DNA of 36,689 nt from an uncultured Eubacteriales bacterium (GCA_902797845.1 CADBUJ010000052.1:1-36689), one strand, 5' to 3'; counted from the first letter of the stretch, positions 6,019 to 14,424 are shown. Notes: generated by a model not told the origin, from the sequence alone. Numbers and translations: made by a program.

Positions 6019-8007
6019 CTATTTCTGCTGATCCCTGAATTTTGAAGGAGACATACCGTACATCTTCTTAAACTGTCTGGAAAAATGCTCTGCATTCTGA
6101 TATCCCGAAGTATATGCCACATTTTCGATAGCCATATTTCCGTTTCGAAGAAGTGTTTTAGCTCTTCTCATCCTTATGGATGTAAGGTGCTCTCCAAAGG
6201 TCTTTCCCGATTTTTCCTTTATATATTTGGAAAGGTAGGGAGTAGACAGATAGAATTCCTCTGCCATAGACCTTAATGTGACTGTCTGGTAATTATTCTG
6301 TATATAATTGAGCATTTTATGGATGCGCTCGTCATCATCATTAAGTCCCCCATCCAGTTCCGGTATCTTGTTGACTGCCACTGTAAGGGCGTGAACAGAG
6401 GATTTTATTATATCCTCGTCCATTCCTATGCCCCAGTATCTTTCTCCGTTGCAGGTGATGCCCACAAAAGCAATGGCTTTTGATGAAGAACCCTGAGTCA
6501 TGGCCTTTTCTTCATATGTGGTAAGCTCGTAGCTTACTCCGAAATACTGCTTAATGGCGTTGGACACGGCATCCAGCCTTCCGTTTCCGGCGGCTTCCAC
6601 CTCTCTTACCTTTCCTGCCTGTTCGATATTCACCTTGGCCATGATGCCGTCCTTTTGTTCAAAGAATACATCCTTTACCGTAAAGTGGGGCATGTAGGTA
6701 ATATAATTATCTTCAACTATATCGTATATCCTTTCAGGTGAAAGCTCTGCATGCTTTTCGTCTGAAACATGCTTCACTCTGTAGCCCACCTCTTCCCTCA
6801 TGTCCTTGGGAAGGGATATTCCGTAATTCTTCTCCAGTATGTAATTGACTCCGCCCTTACCGGACTGACTGTTTATCCTTATTACATCCGAATCGTAGGT
6901 CCTGCCCACATCAACAGGATCTATGGGAAGATAAGGAACCGTCCATTTAGCATCCTTATCTTCGTCTCTTATGGCCATTCCCTTTGCTATGGCGTCCTGA
7001 TGAGAGCCCGAAAAAGCTGTAAATACCAGCTCTCCTGCATAGGGCTGTCTGGGAGATACCTCCATTCCCGTTACTCTTTCATACATTTCCCTTATGGCAG
7101 GCATTTCGGAAAAATCCAGTCCCGGATCGATGCCGTGAGAATACATATTCATGGCAAGGGTAACGATATCGCAGTTTCCCGTTCTTTCGCCGTTGCCGAA
7201 AAGAGTTCCCTCCACTCTGTCTGCACCTGCCAGCTGGGCCAGCTCCGCGTCGGCCACACCGCAGCCTCTGTCGTTATGAGGATGTACGCTTAAGACCACA
7301 TGTTCTCTGTTATAAAGATTCTTGCTTATGTACTCTATCTGTGTGGCAAATATATGAGGAGGGGCCGTTTCAACTGTTGCGGGAATGTTGATTATGGGCT
7401 CGAATCCCTCCCTGGGTTCCCACACCTTAAGTACCGCGTTGCACACATCAAGAGCGTATTCCACCTCTGTTCCGTGGAAGCTTTCAGGGCTGTATTCAAA
7501 AGCAAAATTTCCCTCGGTCTTTTCGGCAAGTTCTTTTAAGAGCATGGCTCCGTCAACTGCCAGCTGTTTTATCTCTTCCTTGCTTTTTTTGAAGACCTGC
7601 TCCCGCTGCGCCACGGACGTGGAATTATAAAGATGGATTATGGCTTTCGGCGCACCCTCCACCGCCTGGAAGGTCTTCCTTATGATGTGTTCTCTGGCCT
7701 GTGTAAGCACCTGAACCGTAACATCATCCGGGATCATATCCTTTTCGATAAGCGCCCTCATAAATTCATATTCCGTCTCCGATGCGGCGGGAAATCCTAC
7801 CTCTATCTCTTTGAAGCCTATCTTTACCAGCATCCGGAACATTTCCAGCTTCTCATCCAGGGACATGGGCTCTATAAGGGCCTGGTTGCCGTCCCTGAGA
7901 TCCACCGAACACCATACAGGTGCATGATCCGGTTCCGACTTTGTTACCCATTCGTAAGTAGGTGATGCAGGTACAAAATACTGTTTTGTATATTTTTCGG
8001 CGTTCAT
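6019..8007 (-). CDS. leuA: 2-isopropylmalate synthase fused to a C-terminal AraC-type DNA-binding domain
   Basis: The first part is a complete type 2 2-isopropylmalate synthase (acetyl-CoA plus 2-oxoisovalerate to 2-isopropylmalate, first committed step of leucine synthesis). It shows DLRDGNQ at 36-42, the metal-binding HPHNDRG at 242-248, GNGERTGN at 271-278 and the C-terminal leucine-binding regulatory domain at about 430-550. Ordinary proteins of this type end near residue 560. Here the frame continues through a short GLNDDDERIH linker into a full AraC-type double helix-turn-helix at about 557-660. It includes TLRSMAEEFYLSTPYLSKYI (first motif) and IENVAYTSGYQNAEHFSRQF with GMSPSKFRD (second motif). 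No stop or frame change separates the parts, and the domain has no start or ribosome binding site of its own. The start has GGAGG eight bases upstream. The fusion suggests a leucine-responsive enzyme-regulator; that is inference. No other leu genes are in the window, and a TetR gene follows. Confidence 0.95.
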   Translation of the reverse strand: MNAEKYTKQYFVPASPTYEWVTKSEPDHAPVWCSVDLRDGNQALIEPMSLDEKLEMFRMLVKIGFKEIEVGFPAASETEYEFMRALIEKDMIPDDVTVQVLTQAREHIIRKTFQAVEGAPKAIIHLYNSTSVAQREQVFKKSKEEIKQLAVDGAMLLKELAEKTEGNFAFEYSPESFHGTEVEYALDVCNAVLKVWEPREGFEPIINIPATVETAPPHIFATQIEYISKNLYNREHVVLSVHPHNDRGCGVADAELAQLAGADRVEGTLFGNGERTGNCDIVTLAMNMYSHGIDPGLDFSEMPAIREMYERVTGMEVSPRQPYAGELVFTAFSGSHQDAIAKGMAIRDEDKDAKWTVPYLPIDPVDVGRTYDSDVIRINSQSGKGGVNYILEKNYGISLPKDMREEVGYRVKHVSDEKHAELSPERIYDIVEDNYITYMPHFTVKDVFFEQKDGIMAKVNIEQAGKVREVEAAGNGRLDAVSNAIKQYFGVSYELTTYEEKAMTQGSSSKAIAFVGITCNGERYWGIGMDEDIIKSSVHALTVAVNKIPELDGGLNDDDERIHKMLNYIQNNYQTVTLRSMAEEFYLSTPYLSKYIKEKSGKTFGEHLTSIRMRRAKTLLRNGNMAIENVAYTSGYQNAEHFSRQFKKMYGMSPSKFRDQQK

Positions 8008-8045
8008 TATGGTTCCTCCGTTATGCTATAAATTATCAAGATGTT

Positions 8046-8058
8046 TGATATAATATCA
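8046..8058. promoter_or_regulatory. 13-base palindrome upstream of leuA-araC
   Basis: TGATATAATATCA is a perfect inverted repeat around one central base. It lies about 40 bases before the leuA-araC start codon. A related half-site, TGATATTATTA, starts at 8079, 33 bases away. It could be an operator or simply AT-rich promoter sequence containing a -10-like TATTAT on the minus strand. Confidence 0.4.
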
Positions 8059-8087
8059 CTTAGTGAGGCGGGATAACATGATATTAT

Positions 8088-8106
8088 TAGTCAATTATTA
8101 TGACTA
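8088..8106. promoter_or_regulatory. 19-base inverted repeat, candidate operator
   Basis: TAGTCA and TGACTA form perfect 6-base arms around a 7-base AT spacer, about 80-100 bases upstream of the leuA-araC start and downstream of the preceding gene's terminator. On the minus strand one arm overlaps TTGACT, which resembles a -35 box, but I find no well-placed -10 for it. The LeuA-AraC fusion or the TetR protein are the obvious candidate binders. Confidence 0.4.
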
Positions 8107-8130
8107 TTTTTAATCCTGTTCTTTTGGTAC

Positions 8131-8165
8131 GAAAAAGGACCGCCCTCCTGCAGGAGGACAGTCCT
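8131..8165 (-). terminator. Strong rho-independent terminator of the PFOR operon
   Basis: On the minus strand, 13 fully paired positions (two G-U wobbles) enclose a TGCA loop and are followed by five T residues. It lies about 30 bases past the stop codon of the GltD-like gene and closes the polyferredoxin-PFOR-GltD operon. Confidence 0.88.
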
Positions 8166-8194
8166 CTTAAAATACTGTTTTATTGGCACGAACC

Positions 8195-9580
8195 TTATCT
8201 TAAATATCTGTCAATGGCTGCTGCCGCTTTTTTACCTGCATCCATGGCTGCAATGACCGTTTTTGCTCCGGTAACCGTATCGCCTCCTGCAAAGACACCT
8301 TTCTTTGATGTTGCCTGAGTTTTGTCATTTACGATTATGGCGCCCCATTTATCTGTATCCACTCCGTCCATAGTATCTGTAAGCTCTTTGTCACAATTGC
8401 TTCCCAATGCCATGATGCACTGATCCACCTTGATCGTGAACTCGGAGCCTTCCACGGGAACGGGTCTTCTTCTTCCTGAAGCATCAGGCTCTCCCAGCTC
8501 CATACGGATGCATTCAAGGCCTGTTATGCGGTCTTTGCCCTTTACTTCCACAGGATTTGTAAGGAACATGAATTCCACGCCTTCTTCTCTTGCTTCGAAT
8601 ACTTCGGAAGGATCTGCCGGCATTTCGGCTTCGGATCTTCTGTAGATAACGTATACCTTCTCTGCGCCGGTTCTTACTGCACTTCTGCAGGCATCCATGG
8701 CTACGTTTCCTCCGCCTATAACGGCTATCCTCTTAGCCTTAGGAAGGGGATCCTTGGAAGAGGGATCGTATCCGTGTTCCACATTGATCCTCATAAGATA
8801 ATCGCTGGCAAGAATAACGCCTTCCTTATCCTCTCCGGGTATGTTCATGGTTGTGGGGATTCCTGCGCCGTTTCCGATGAAGACAGCATCAAATTTTTCT
8901 TTTGTAAGAAGCTTGTCCACGGAAAAATCCTTGCCCAGGCTCTTTCCTGTCTTTATGGTAACGCCCTTATCCGTAAGTCCTTTTATCTCTGCCGCAACTA
9001 TGTCCTTGGGCAGTCTGAACTGAGGAATACCGTATTCCAATACTCCTCCGACAACCTTTTCCTTTTCGAAGATCGTGACCATATGACCTTTTTCTGCCAG
9101 ATCTCCTGCACATGTGATGCCTGCAGGACCGGATCCTATAACAGCCACCTTCTTTCCCTTCTTCTGTGCAGGTTCGGAAGATGCCGTTCCGACATTTTCC
9201 CTGTGCCAGTCTGCCACGAATCTCTCAAGAGCTCCGATGGCCACGGGTTCGCCCCTTGTTCCTCTTACGCAATGCCCTTCGCACTGTTCATACTGGGGAC
9301 ATACTCTTCCGCAAACTGCAGGAAGGTTCGTTGTCTTCTGGAGGATCTGATAGGCCTCCTCAAATTTGCCTTCAGCTACCTTGCCTATAAATCCGGGAAT
9401 GTCATTGTGAACGGGGCATCCCAGCTCCATGCAGGGTTTCTTACGGCACTTAAGGCATCTCATGGCCTCGGCCACAGCAGTGGTCTCATCATAGCCCAGC
9501 GCCGACTCTTCAAAATTGCATATCCTTACTTCAGGGTCCTGCTGAGGCATTTTATTATTTACTGTCGTAATATTTATCAC
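8195..9580 (-). CDS. gltD: GltD/NfnB-like NAD(P)H oxidoreductase (glutamate synthase small-chain family)
   Basis: An iron-sulfur flavoprotein of the glutamate synthase beta-subunit family. Counting from the upstream GTG at 9589, N-terminal cysteines at 45, 48, 53, 58 and 93, 97, 103, 107 fit two [4Fe-4S] clusters. The FAD-binding GSGPAG is at 152-157, a second nucleotide-binding GGGNVAMDACRSA near 292, and the C-terminal GVFAGGD motif follows. I place the start at the GTG at 9580 because AGGGGGTGA lies at the right distance; the GTG at 9589 overlaps the PFOR stop codon and has no spacing. The family includes GltD, homotetrameric NADPH-GltA and the NfnB subunit of ferredoxin:NADP transhydrogenase. 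Neither a large glutamate synthase subunit nor NfnA is beside it. Its tight linkage to PFOR suggests it exchanges electrons with ferredoxin, but the reaction is not settled. Confidence 0.88.
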   Translation of the reverse strand: MINITTVNNKMPQQDPEVRICNFEESALGYDETTAVAEAMRCLKCRKKPCMELGCPVHNDIPGFIGKVAEGKFEEAYQILQKTTNLPAVCGRVCPQYEQCEGHCVRGTRGEPVAIGALERFVADWHRENVGTASSEPAQKKGKKVAVIGSGPAGITCAGDLAEKGHMVTIFEKEKVVGGVLEYGIPQFRLPKDIVAAEIKGLTDKGVTIKTGKSLGKDFSVDKLLTKEKFDAVFIGNGAGIPTTMNIPGEDKEGVILASDYLMRINVEHGYDPSSKDPLPKAKRIAVIGGGNVAMDACRSAVRTGAEKVYVIYRRSEAEMPADPSEVFEAREEGVEFMFLTNPVEVKGKDRITGLECIRMELGEPDASGRRRPVPVEGSEFTIKVDQCIMALGSNCDKELTDTMDGVDTDKWGAIIVNDKTQATSKKGVFAGGDTVTGAKTVIAAMDAGKKAAAAIDRYLR

Positions 9581-9585
9581 CTGGC

Positions 9586-12500
9586 TCACCCCCTGTTAAT
9601 ATCCATGCTCTTTTTTCTGTTTACAAGAGTTTCATATCTCTCTTCTGCAGCAGCTTCTGCGCTCTTGAACAGCTTCTCTGCCTGATCGGGGAATTTAAGT
9701 GTAAGAGAATTGTATCTTACTTCTCCCATAAGGAAGTCTCTGTAGCTGTCTCTGGGCTTTCCGCTGTCGATGGAAAGAGGATTCTTTCCTTCTGCTGCCA
9801 GATCGGGATTATATCTTAAGAGGTTCCAGTAACCGGCTCTTACGGCATTTCTCATCTCGGCCATAGCCTTATTCATGCCGGCCTTAACTCCGTGATTGAT
9901 GCAGGGAGCATAAGCTATTATAAGGGAAGGGCCGTTGTAGCTCTCAGCTTCCCTTATGGCACGCAGAGTCTGCTCGGGATTTGCGCCCATTGCTATCTGT
10001 GCCACATATACATACCCATATGCCATCGCTATCTGAGCCAGATCTTTCTTCTTTACGCGCTTTCCTGCCTCTGCAAATTTGGCTATGGCACCAAGAGGTG
10101 TAGCCTTGGATGCCTGACCGCCCGTATTGGAATAAACCTCTGTATCGAATACTAATACATTTACGTTTTCGCCTGAAGCAAGTACGTGATCCAGTCCGCC
10201 GTAGCCTATATCATAAGCCCAGCCGTCACCGCCGAATATCCACATGGAGGGCTTGTTCAGAAGATCCTGGTGCTCGATTATATATGCGGCATCCTTATTT
10301 CTTTTTCCAAGCTTCTCACATGCCTTAAGCAGCTTCTCTCCGTATTCTCTCGACTTCTCACCGTCGTCCATATATTTGAGCCAGCTCTTTGCCGGTGCTC
10401 CGGCCTTTTCTGCGACTCTTTCAACTGCAGATCTTAATTCCTGACGCCTTGCCTTTACAGACATGGTCATACCGAGTCCGAATTCCGCATTGTCTTCAAA
10501 AAGGGAATTGGCCCAGGCCGGTCCCTTTCCTTCCGGATTTACCGTATAAGGTGTACTGGGTGCCGAGCATCCCCATATGGATGAGCATCCTGTCGCATTG
10601 GCTATGAACATCCTGTCTCCGAAAAGCTGTGTTACAAGCTTGGCATAAGGAGACTCTCCGCATCCGGGACATGCTCCCGAGAACTCAAGGAGCGGCTGTT
10701 TGAACTGAATGCCCTTAACTGTCGTATCGTCAAAAGGAAGATCTCTTTCTTCGTTGCGTACGGTCTTGAAAAGGATATCGAACTGCTCCTGAGCACTGTT
10801 CATGTACTCGTCTGTGGCAGGTTCCAGAGTAAGAGCCTTCTTTCTTGAAGGGCATACCTCTGTACATGATCCGCATCCGGTACAATCCTTAGCTGATATG
10901 GAGATAATGAAATATTTATCCTTAACGCCCTTTAACGGCTTTGCATCAGGATAATCCTTTGCCTCTTCAGCCGTAAGAACGAAAGGTCTGATGGCTCCGT
11001 GAGGACATACCATTGCACACATGTTGCATTCCATACAGTTTCCGCTGCACCATCTGGGAAGATCGGGAGCTATGCCCCTCTTCTCAAAGGCTGCAGTTCC
11101 TGAAGGAAGCATTCCCGTTACAGTATCCGTAAATACCGATACGGGACAGCTGTCTCCTGCAAGTGTATTGGAAGGAACAAGTATGTTGTTAAGATATTCC
11201 GTCTGGAACTTATCTCTTCCCTTAAGAGCATCGGGCTTTTTATCATCAGATGCATTCTTCCATGATGAGGGCACCTTTACCTTATGGATACTGTTAATGC
11301 CTGCGTCAACAGCAGCATAGTTCATATCAACGATGTTCTTGCCCTTCTTGCCGTAGGATTTCAGGATGGCTGCCTTCATATATTCTTCCGCTTCTTTAAT
11401 GGGAATGATGTCAGCCAGCTTGAAGAATGCGGCCTGAAGGACGGTATTTGTCCTGTGGGAGCCCAGTCCCACTTTCTTGGCCAGTTCAACGGCATCACAT
11501 GTATAGAATTTTATATTGTTGTTTGCTATATATCTTTTTACTTTTCCGGGGATATGATCATCCAGCTCCTCGTCGCTCCATACGCAGTTGAGAAGGAAAT
11601 ATCCGCCGGGCTTTACATCCTGTACCATATCGTAACGGTTAAGGTAAGCAGAATTATGGCATGCCACGAAGTCCGCCTGTTTTACATAATACGTGGACTT
11701 AATGGGATGATCTCCGAACCTTAAGTGGGATATGGTAACACCGCCGGATTTCTTTGAATCATACTGGAAATATGCCTGAACATATTTATCCGTATGATCA
11801 CCGATGATCTTTATGGAATTCTTATTGGCGCCTACCGTTCCGTCGGAACCGAGTCCCCAGAATTTACATGCCGAAAGTCCTTTGGATGCAATATCCGGAT
11901 TATCCGTAACGGGAAGAGAAAGACCTGTTACATCATCTTCTATGGAGATGGTAAATTCCTTCTTGGGAGATCTGCTCCAGAGATTTTCGAAAACAGATTT
12001 TATGTCTCCGGGCTGAACATCCTTTGATCCCAGTCCGTATCTTCCTCCGCATATAAGGGCTTTTTCCCAGGCAGTTCCCTTAAGAGCCGCGCTGACATCA
12101 AGGAAAAGAGGCTCTCCGATACTGCCGGGCTCTTTTGTTCTGTCAAGGACCGCGATCTTCTTTACTGTTTCAGGAAGTACCGCCGTAAGATATTTTACAG
12201 AGAAAGGTCTGTAAAGATGGACCTCAACAACGCCAACCTTTTTGCCTTTGCCGTTAAGATAATCAACTACCTCTTCGACAGCATCACAAACGGAACCCAT
12301 AGCCACTATTACTTCTTTGGCATCAGGTGCTCCGTAATAATTGAAGGGCTTGTAATCAGTGCCTGCGGCCTTGTTGACCTTATCCATATAAGAAGCCACG
12401 ATATCTGCTGTTTCTATATAAGCTGTGTTTGCAGCTTCTCTGTGCTGGAAGAATGTCTCAGGCTGCTCCGCACTTCCCATCGCATGAGGATGATTGGGAT

Positions 12501-13128
12501 TAAGGGCTCTCTTTCTGAAGGCCTTTACTGCATCCCAGTCCACCATGTTCTTAAGCTCGTCGTAGTCCCATATTTCTATCTTCTGGATCTCATGTGATGT
12601 TCTGAATCCGTCGAAGAAATGAAGCATCGGAAGCTTTCCTGCAATAGTTGCAAGATGAGCAACTGCAGCAAGGTCCATTACCTGCTGTACACTGTTGGAG
12701 CAGAGCATTGCAAAGCCTGTCTGCCTTGTGGCCATAACATCGGAATGATCTCCGAATATGGACAATGCATGGGATGCAACTGCTCTTGCAGCCACATGGA
12801 ATACTGTAGGAGTCTGCTCTCCTGCAAGCTTATACATATTGGGGATCATGAGGAGAAGTCCCTGTGAAGCGGTAAAGGTAGTTGTATACGCTCCCGCTGT
12901 AACAGAGCCGTGAACTGCGCCGGCTGCACCGGCCTCTGATTCCATTTCTATTATCTGAACTTTTTCGCCGAAGATATTATTTCTGCCCTGGGCTGCCCAG
13001 TCATCCATGTTTTCCGCCATGGGTGATGACGGTGTTATGGGATAAATGGCAGAGACCTCAGAGAACGCATATGCCACATGAGCAGCAGCAGTGTTCCCGT
13101 CCATGGTCTTAAGAACTCTTTTACTCAT
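9586..13128 (-). CDS. nifJ: Pyruvate:ferredoxin (flavodoxin) oxidoreductase
   Basis: This single-chain PFOR of about 1180 residues converts pyruvate and CoA to acetyl-CoA, CO2 and reduced ferredoxin in the cytoplasm. All domains are present: the N-terminal pyruvate-binding part with YPITPSSPMAE, the gamma-type central domain, and a two-cluster ferredoxin domain (CMECNMCAMVCP and CTGCGSCTEVCP, about residues 695-760). The C-terminal thiamine diphosphate domain contains CPGCGESPYAKL, NATGCSSIWG and GDGWAYDIGYGG, with VYSNTGGQ at about 1005. AAGGAG precedes the ATG at 13128 by 10 bases; the upstream in-frame GTG at 13137 is too close to that site. It starts 5 bases after the polyferredoxin gene and its stop nearly abuts the GltD-like start, so the three are likely translated from one message. 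Confidence 0.96.
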   Translation of the reverse strand: MSKRVLKTMDGNTAAAHVAYAFSEVSAIYPITPSSPMAENMDDWAAQGRNNIFGEKVQIIEMESEAGAAGAVHGSVTAGAYTTTFTASQGLLLMIPNMYKLAGEQTPTVFHVAARAVASHALSIFGDHSDVMATRQTGFAMLCSNSVQQVMDLAAVAHLATIAGKLPMLHFFDGFRTSHEIQKIEIWDYDELKNMVDWDAVKAFRKRALNPNHPHAMGSAEQPETFFQHREAANTAYIETADIVASYMDKVNKAAGTDYKPFNYYGAPDAKEVIVAMGSVCDAVEEVVDYLNGKGKKVGVVEVHLYRPFSVKYLTAVLPETVKKIAVLDRTKEPGSIGEPLFLDVSAALKGTAWEKALICGGRYGLGSKDVQPGDIKSVFENLWSRSPKKEFTISIEDDVTGLSLPVTDNPDIASKGLSACKFWGLGSDGTVGANKNSIKIIGDHTDKYVQAYFQYDSKKSGGVTISHLRFGDHPIKSTYYVKQADFVACHNSAYLNRYDMVQDVKPGGYFLLNCVWSDEELDDHIPGKVKRYIANNNIKFYTCDAVELAKKVGLGSHRTNTVLQAAFFKLADIIPIKEAEEYMKAAILKSYGKKGKNIVDMNYAAVDAGINSIHKVKVPSSWKNASDDKKPDALKGRDKFQTEYLNNILVPSNTLAGDSCPVSVFTDTVTGMLPSGTAAFEKRGIAPDLPRWCSGNCMECNMCAMVCPHGAIRPFVLTAEEAKDYPDAKPLKGVKDKYFIISISAKDCTGCGSCTEVCPSRKKALTLEPATDEYMNSAQEQFDILFKTVRNEERDLPFDDTTVKGIQFKQPLLEFSGACPGCGESPYAKLVTQLFGDRMFIANATGCSSIWGCSAPSTPYTVNPEGKGPAWANSLFEDNAEFGLGMTMSVKARRQELRSAVERVAEKAGAPAKSWLKYMDDGEKSREYGEKLLKACEKLGKRNKDAAYIIEHQDLLNKPSMWIFGGDGWAYDIGYGGLDHVLASGENVNVLVFDTEVYSNTGGQASKATPLGAIAKFAEAGKRVKKKDLAQIAMAYGYVYVAQIAMGANPEQTLRAIREAESYNGPSLIIAYAPCINHGVKAGMNKAMAEMRNAVRAGYWNLLRYNPDLAAEGKNPLSIDSGKPRDSYRDFLMGEVRYNSLTLKFPDQAEKLFKSAEAAAEERYETLVNRKKSMDINRG

Positions 13129-13133
13129 ACCAC

Positions 13134-14243
13134 TCACTCTCCTTCCGTAGCATCAAGTGCTTCTCTTTGCATATAAATGTAATCGGGCACCTCTATTTTC
13201 TTTATCATGTCTCTCTGGCATACATACTGGCACATGTTGCAGTCGTCGCAGAGAGAAGGATCTATTACCGCATGCTTTTCTTCTTCGAAGATAGCTCCGT
13301 TGGGACAGTTTGCCTTGCAGTCCCAGCATCCTATACATCCGGAATCGCATACAAGAGCTTTATCTTCATAGTCGTCTGTTGATGCACAAGGTACCATCTT
13401 CTGTCCCTTGTAGGGCACCATAGTAAGAAGACCTCTGGGGCATGCATATGTACAATCCCTGCAGCCAACGCACTTATCGGGATCAACTACTGCCACACCG
13501 TCCACGATCTTAAGAGCATCATATCTGCATACCTTTGTGCAGCTTCCCAGTCCGCAGCATCCTGTTGTACAAATGCCGAGAGCCTTTGCATCAAGCTTTG
13601 CAGCCTCTTCGCAGGTCTCAATTCCCATTTCCTGATATAGGGCCAATGCTTTTTTGCCTTCGCTGCATCTTACGAATGCAACCTTTTCCTTTAAGACCGT
13701 AAGATCATGCTCTGTATCCACTATGATCTTCTTTTTGCATTTTACTGTACATGCGGAACAGCCCACGCACTTCTCGTAATCTATTACTGCGTGGTTATTC
13801 TGTATAGTTACAGCACCTTCGGGGCAGACTCTCTCGCATTCTCCGCATGCGATACAGCCATATCCGCAGGTGGCTCTTACCTTGTCCTCATCCTCTTCCG
13901 TGGATGAACAAGGGATAAAATTAGTTGCTTCTTTGGGAATCATTCTGATAAGACCCTGTGGACAAACGTCTTTTGCAGCACAATCTCCGCAGCCGTTGCA
14001 CTTTTCCGGATCTATTACCACTTTGCCGTCCACCAGAGACATGGCTCCGTATTTACAGGATTTTATACAGGAGCCGACGCCTACACATCCGTCTTTGCAT
14101 TCGCCTCTCAAAAATCCGGAGTCCACTGCCTGCTGGCATGTTTTAAAGACACCCGAAAACCTCTCTTTGCCTGCGGCACAGCCGCTGCAGGCCACGAAGG
14201 CAATTTCGGGCACAGAAACATTGGATGAATATTCTTTATTCAT
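13134..14243 (-). CDS. Soluble polyferredoxin made of two tandem RnfB-like iron-sulfur modules
   Basis: A 369-residue protein containing two copies of the cluster-binding region of RnfB (about residues 14-175 and 188-348). Each copy has four cysteine groups in the same order. Positions 49, 53, 59, 63 match 225, 229, 235, 239; 82, 85, 88, 94 match 258, 261, 264, 268; 130, 133, 136, 140 match 303, 306, 309, 313; 159, 162, 165, 169 match 332, 335, 338, 342. That is enough for up to eight [4Fe-4S] clusters. Phrases such as CVGVGSCIKSC/CCGLGSCTKVC and CPQGLI/CPRGLL show the duplication directly. Unlike RnfB there is no N-terminal membrane helix, so it should be cytosolic. It is the first gene of the operon with PFOR, so it probably relays electrons from PFOR; the acceptor is unknown. 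Other Rnf subunits are absent from the window. Confidence 0.88.
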   Translation of the reverse strand: MNKEYSSNVSVPEIAFVACSGCAAGKERFSGVFKTCQQAVDSGFLRGECKDGCVGVGSCIKSCKYGAMSLVDGKVVIDPEKCNGCGDCAAKDVCPQGLIRMIPKEATNFIPCSSTEEDEDKVRATCGYGCIACGECERVCPEGAVTIQNNHAVIDYEKCVGCSACTVKCKKKIIVDTEHDLTVLKEKVAFVRCSEGKKALALYQEMGIETCEEAAKLDAKALGICTTGCCGLGSCTKVCRYDALKIVDGVAVVDPDKCVGCRDCTYACPRGLLTMVPYKGQKMVPCASTDDYEDKALVCDSGCIGCWDCKANCPNGAIFEEEKHAVIDPSLCDDCNMCQYVCQRDMIKKIEVPDYIYMQREALDATEGE

Positions 14244-14294
14244 ACCCCTACCCCCAATTCTATAGGTTACCCATACCTACACATACTTTTAAAT

Positions 14295-14323
14295 ATTATA
14301 TATTCATTGAAATGCTAATTAAA
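14295..14323 (-). promoter_or_regulatory. Probable promoter of the polyferredoxin-PFOR operon
   Basis: On the minus strand a perfect TATAAT (14295-14300) lies 17 bases after TTTAAT (14318-14323), about 50 bases before the start codon in a very AT-rich region. The -35 match is weak. Confidence 0.5.
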
Positions 14324-14328
14324 GCATT
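14311..14328. promoter_or_regulatory. 18-base inverted repeat over the -35 region of the PFOR operon
   Basis: AATGCT and AGCATT are perfect arms around AATTAA. The repeat covers the putative -35 box, so a bound protein would block RNA polymerase. It is not a Rex-type site. Confidence 0.42.
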
Positions 14329-14367
14329 ATTTGAAAAACAAAAATCAAATAAATTAAATAACATCAT

Positions 14368-14400
14368 AAAAAGGGACAGAGAAAAAATCTCCGTCCCTTT
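14368..14400 (-). terminator. Rho-independent terminator closing the eight-gene unit
   Basis: On the minus strand AAAGGGAC, one mismatch-free wobble region and GAGA pair with TCTC and GTCCCTTT around a T-rich loop, followed by TTTTTAT. It lies 25 bases beyond the stop of the copper-chaperone-like gene. Confidence 0.85.
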
Positions 14401-14424
14401 ATCTTGTATTACTGCTGCTTACTG

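Noticed and set aside
8008..8130. T-box leucine leader before leuA
   Set aside because: Only about 120 bases are available after the preceding terminator; I see no T-box sequence and no terminator/antiterminator pair.
8774..9685. Open frame of 303 codons opposite the GltD-like gene
   Set aside because: It is antisense to conserved cysteine and nucleotide-binding motifs and has the composition of a shadow frame.
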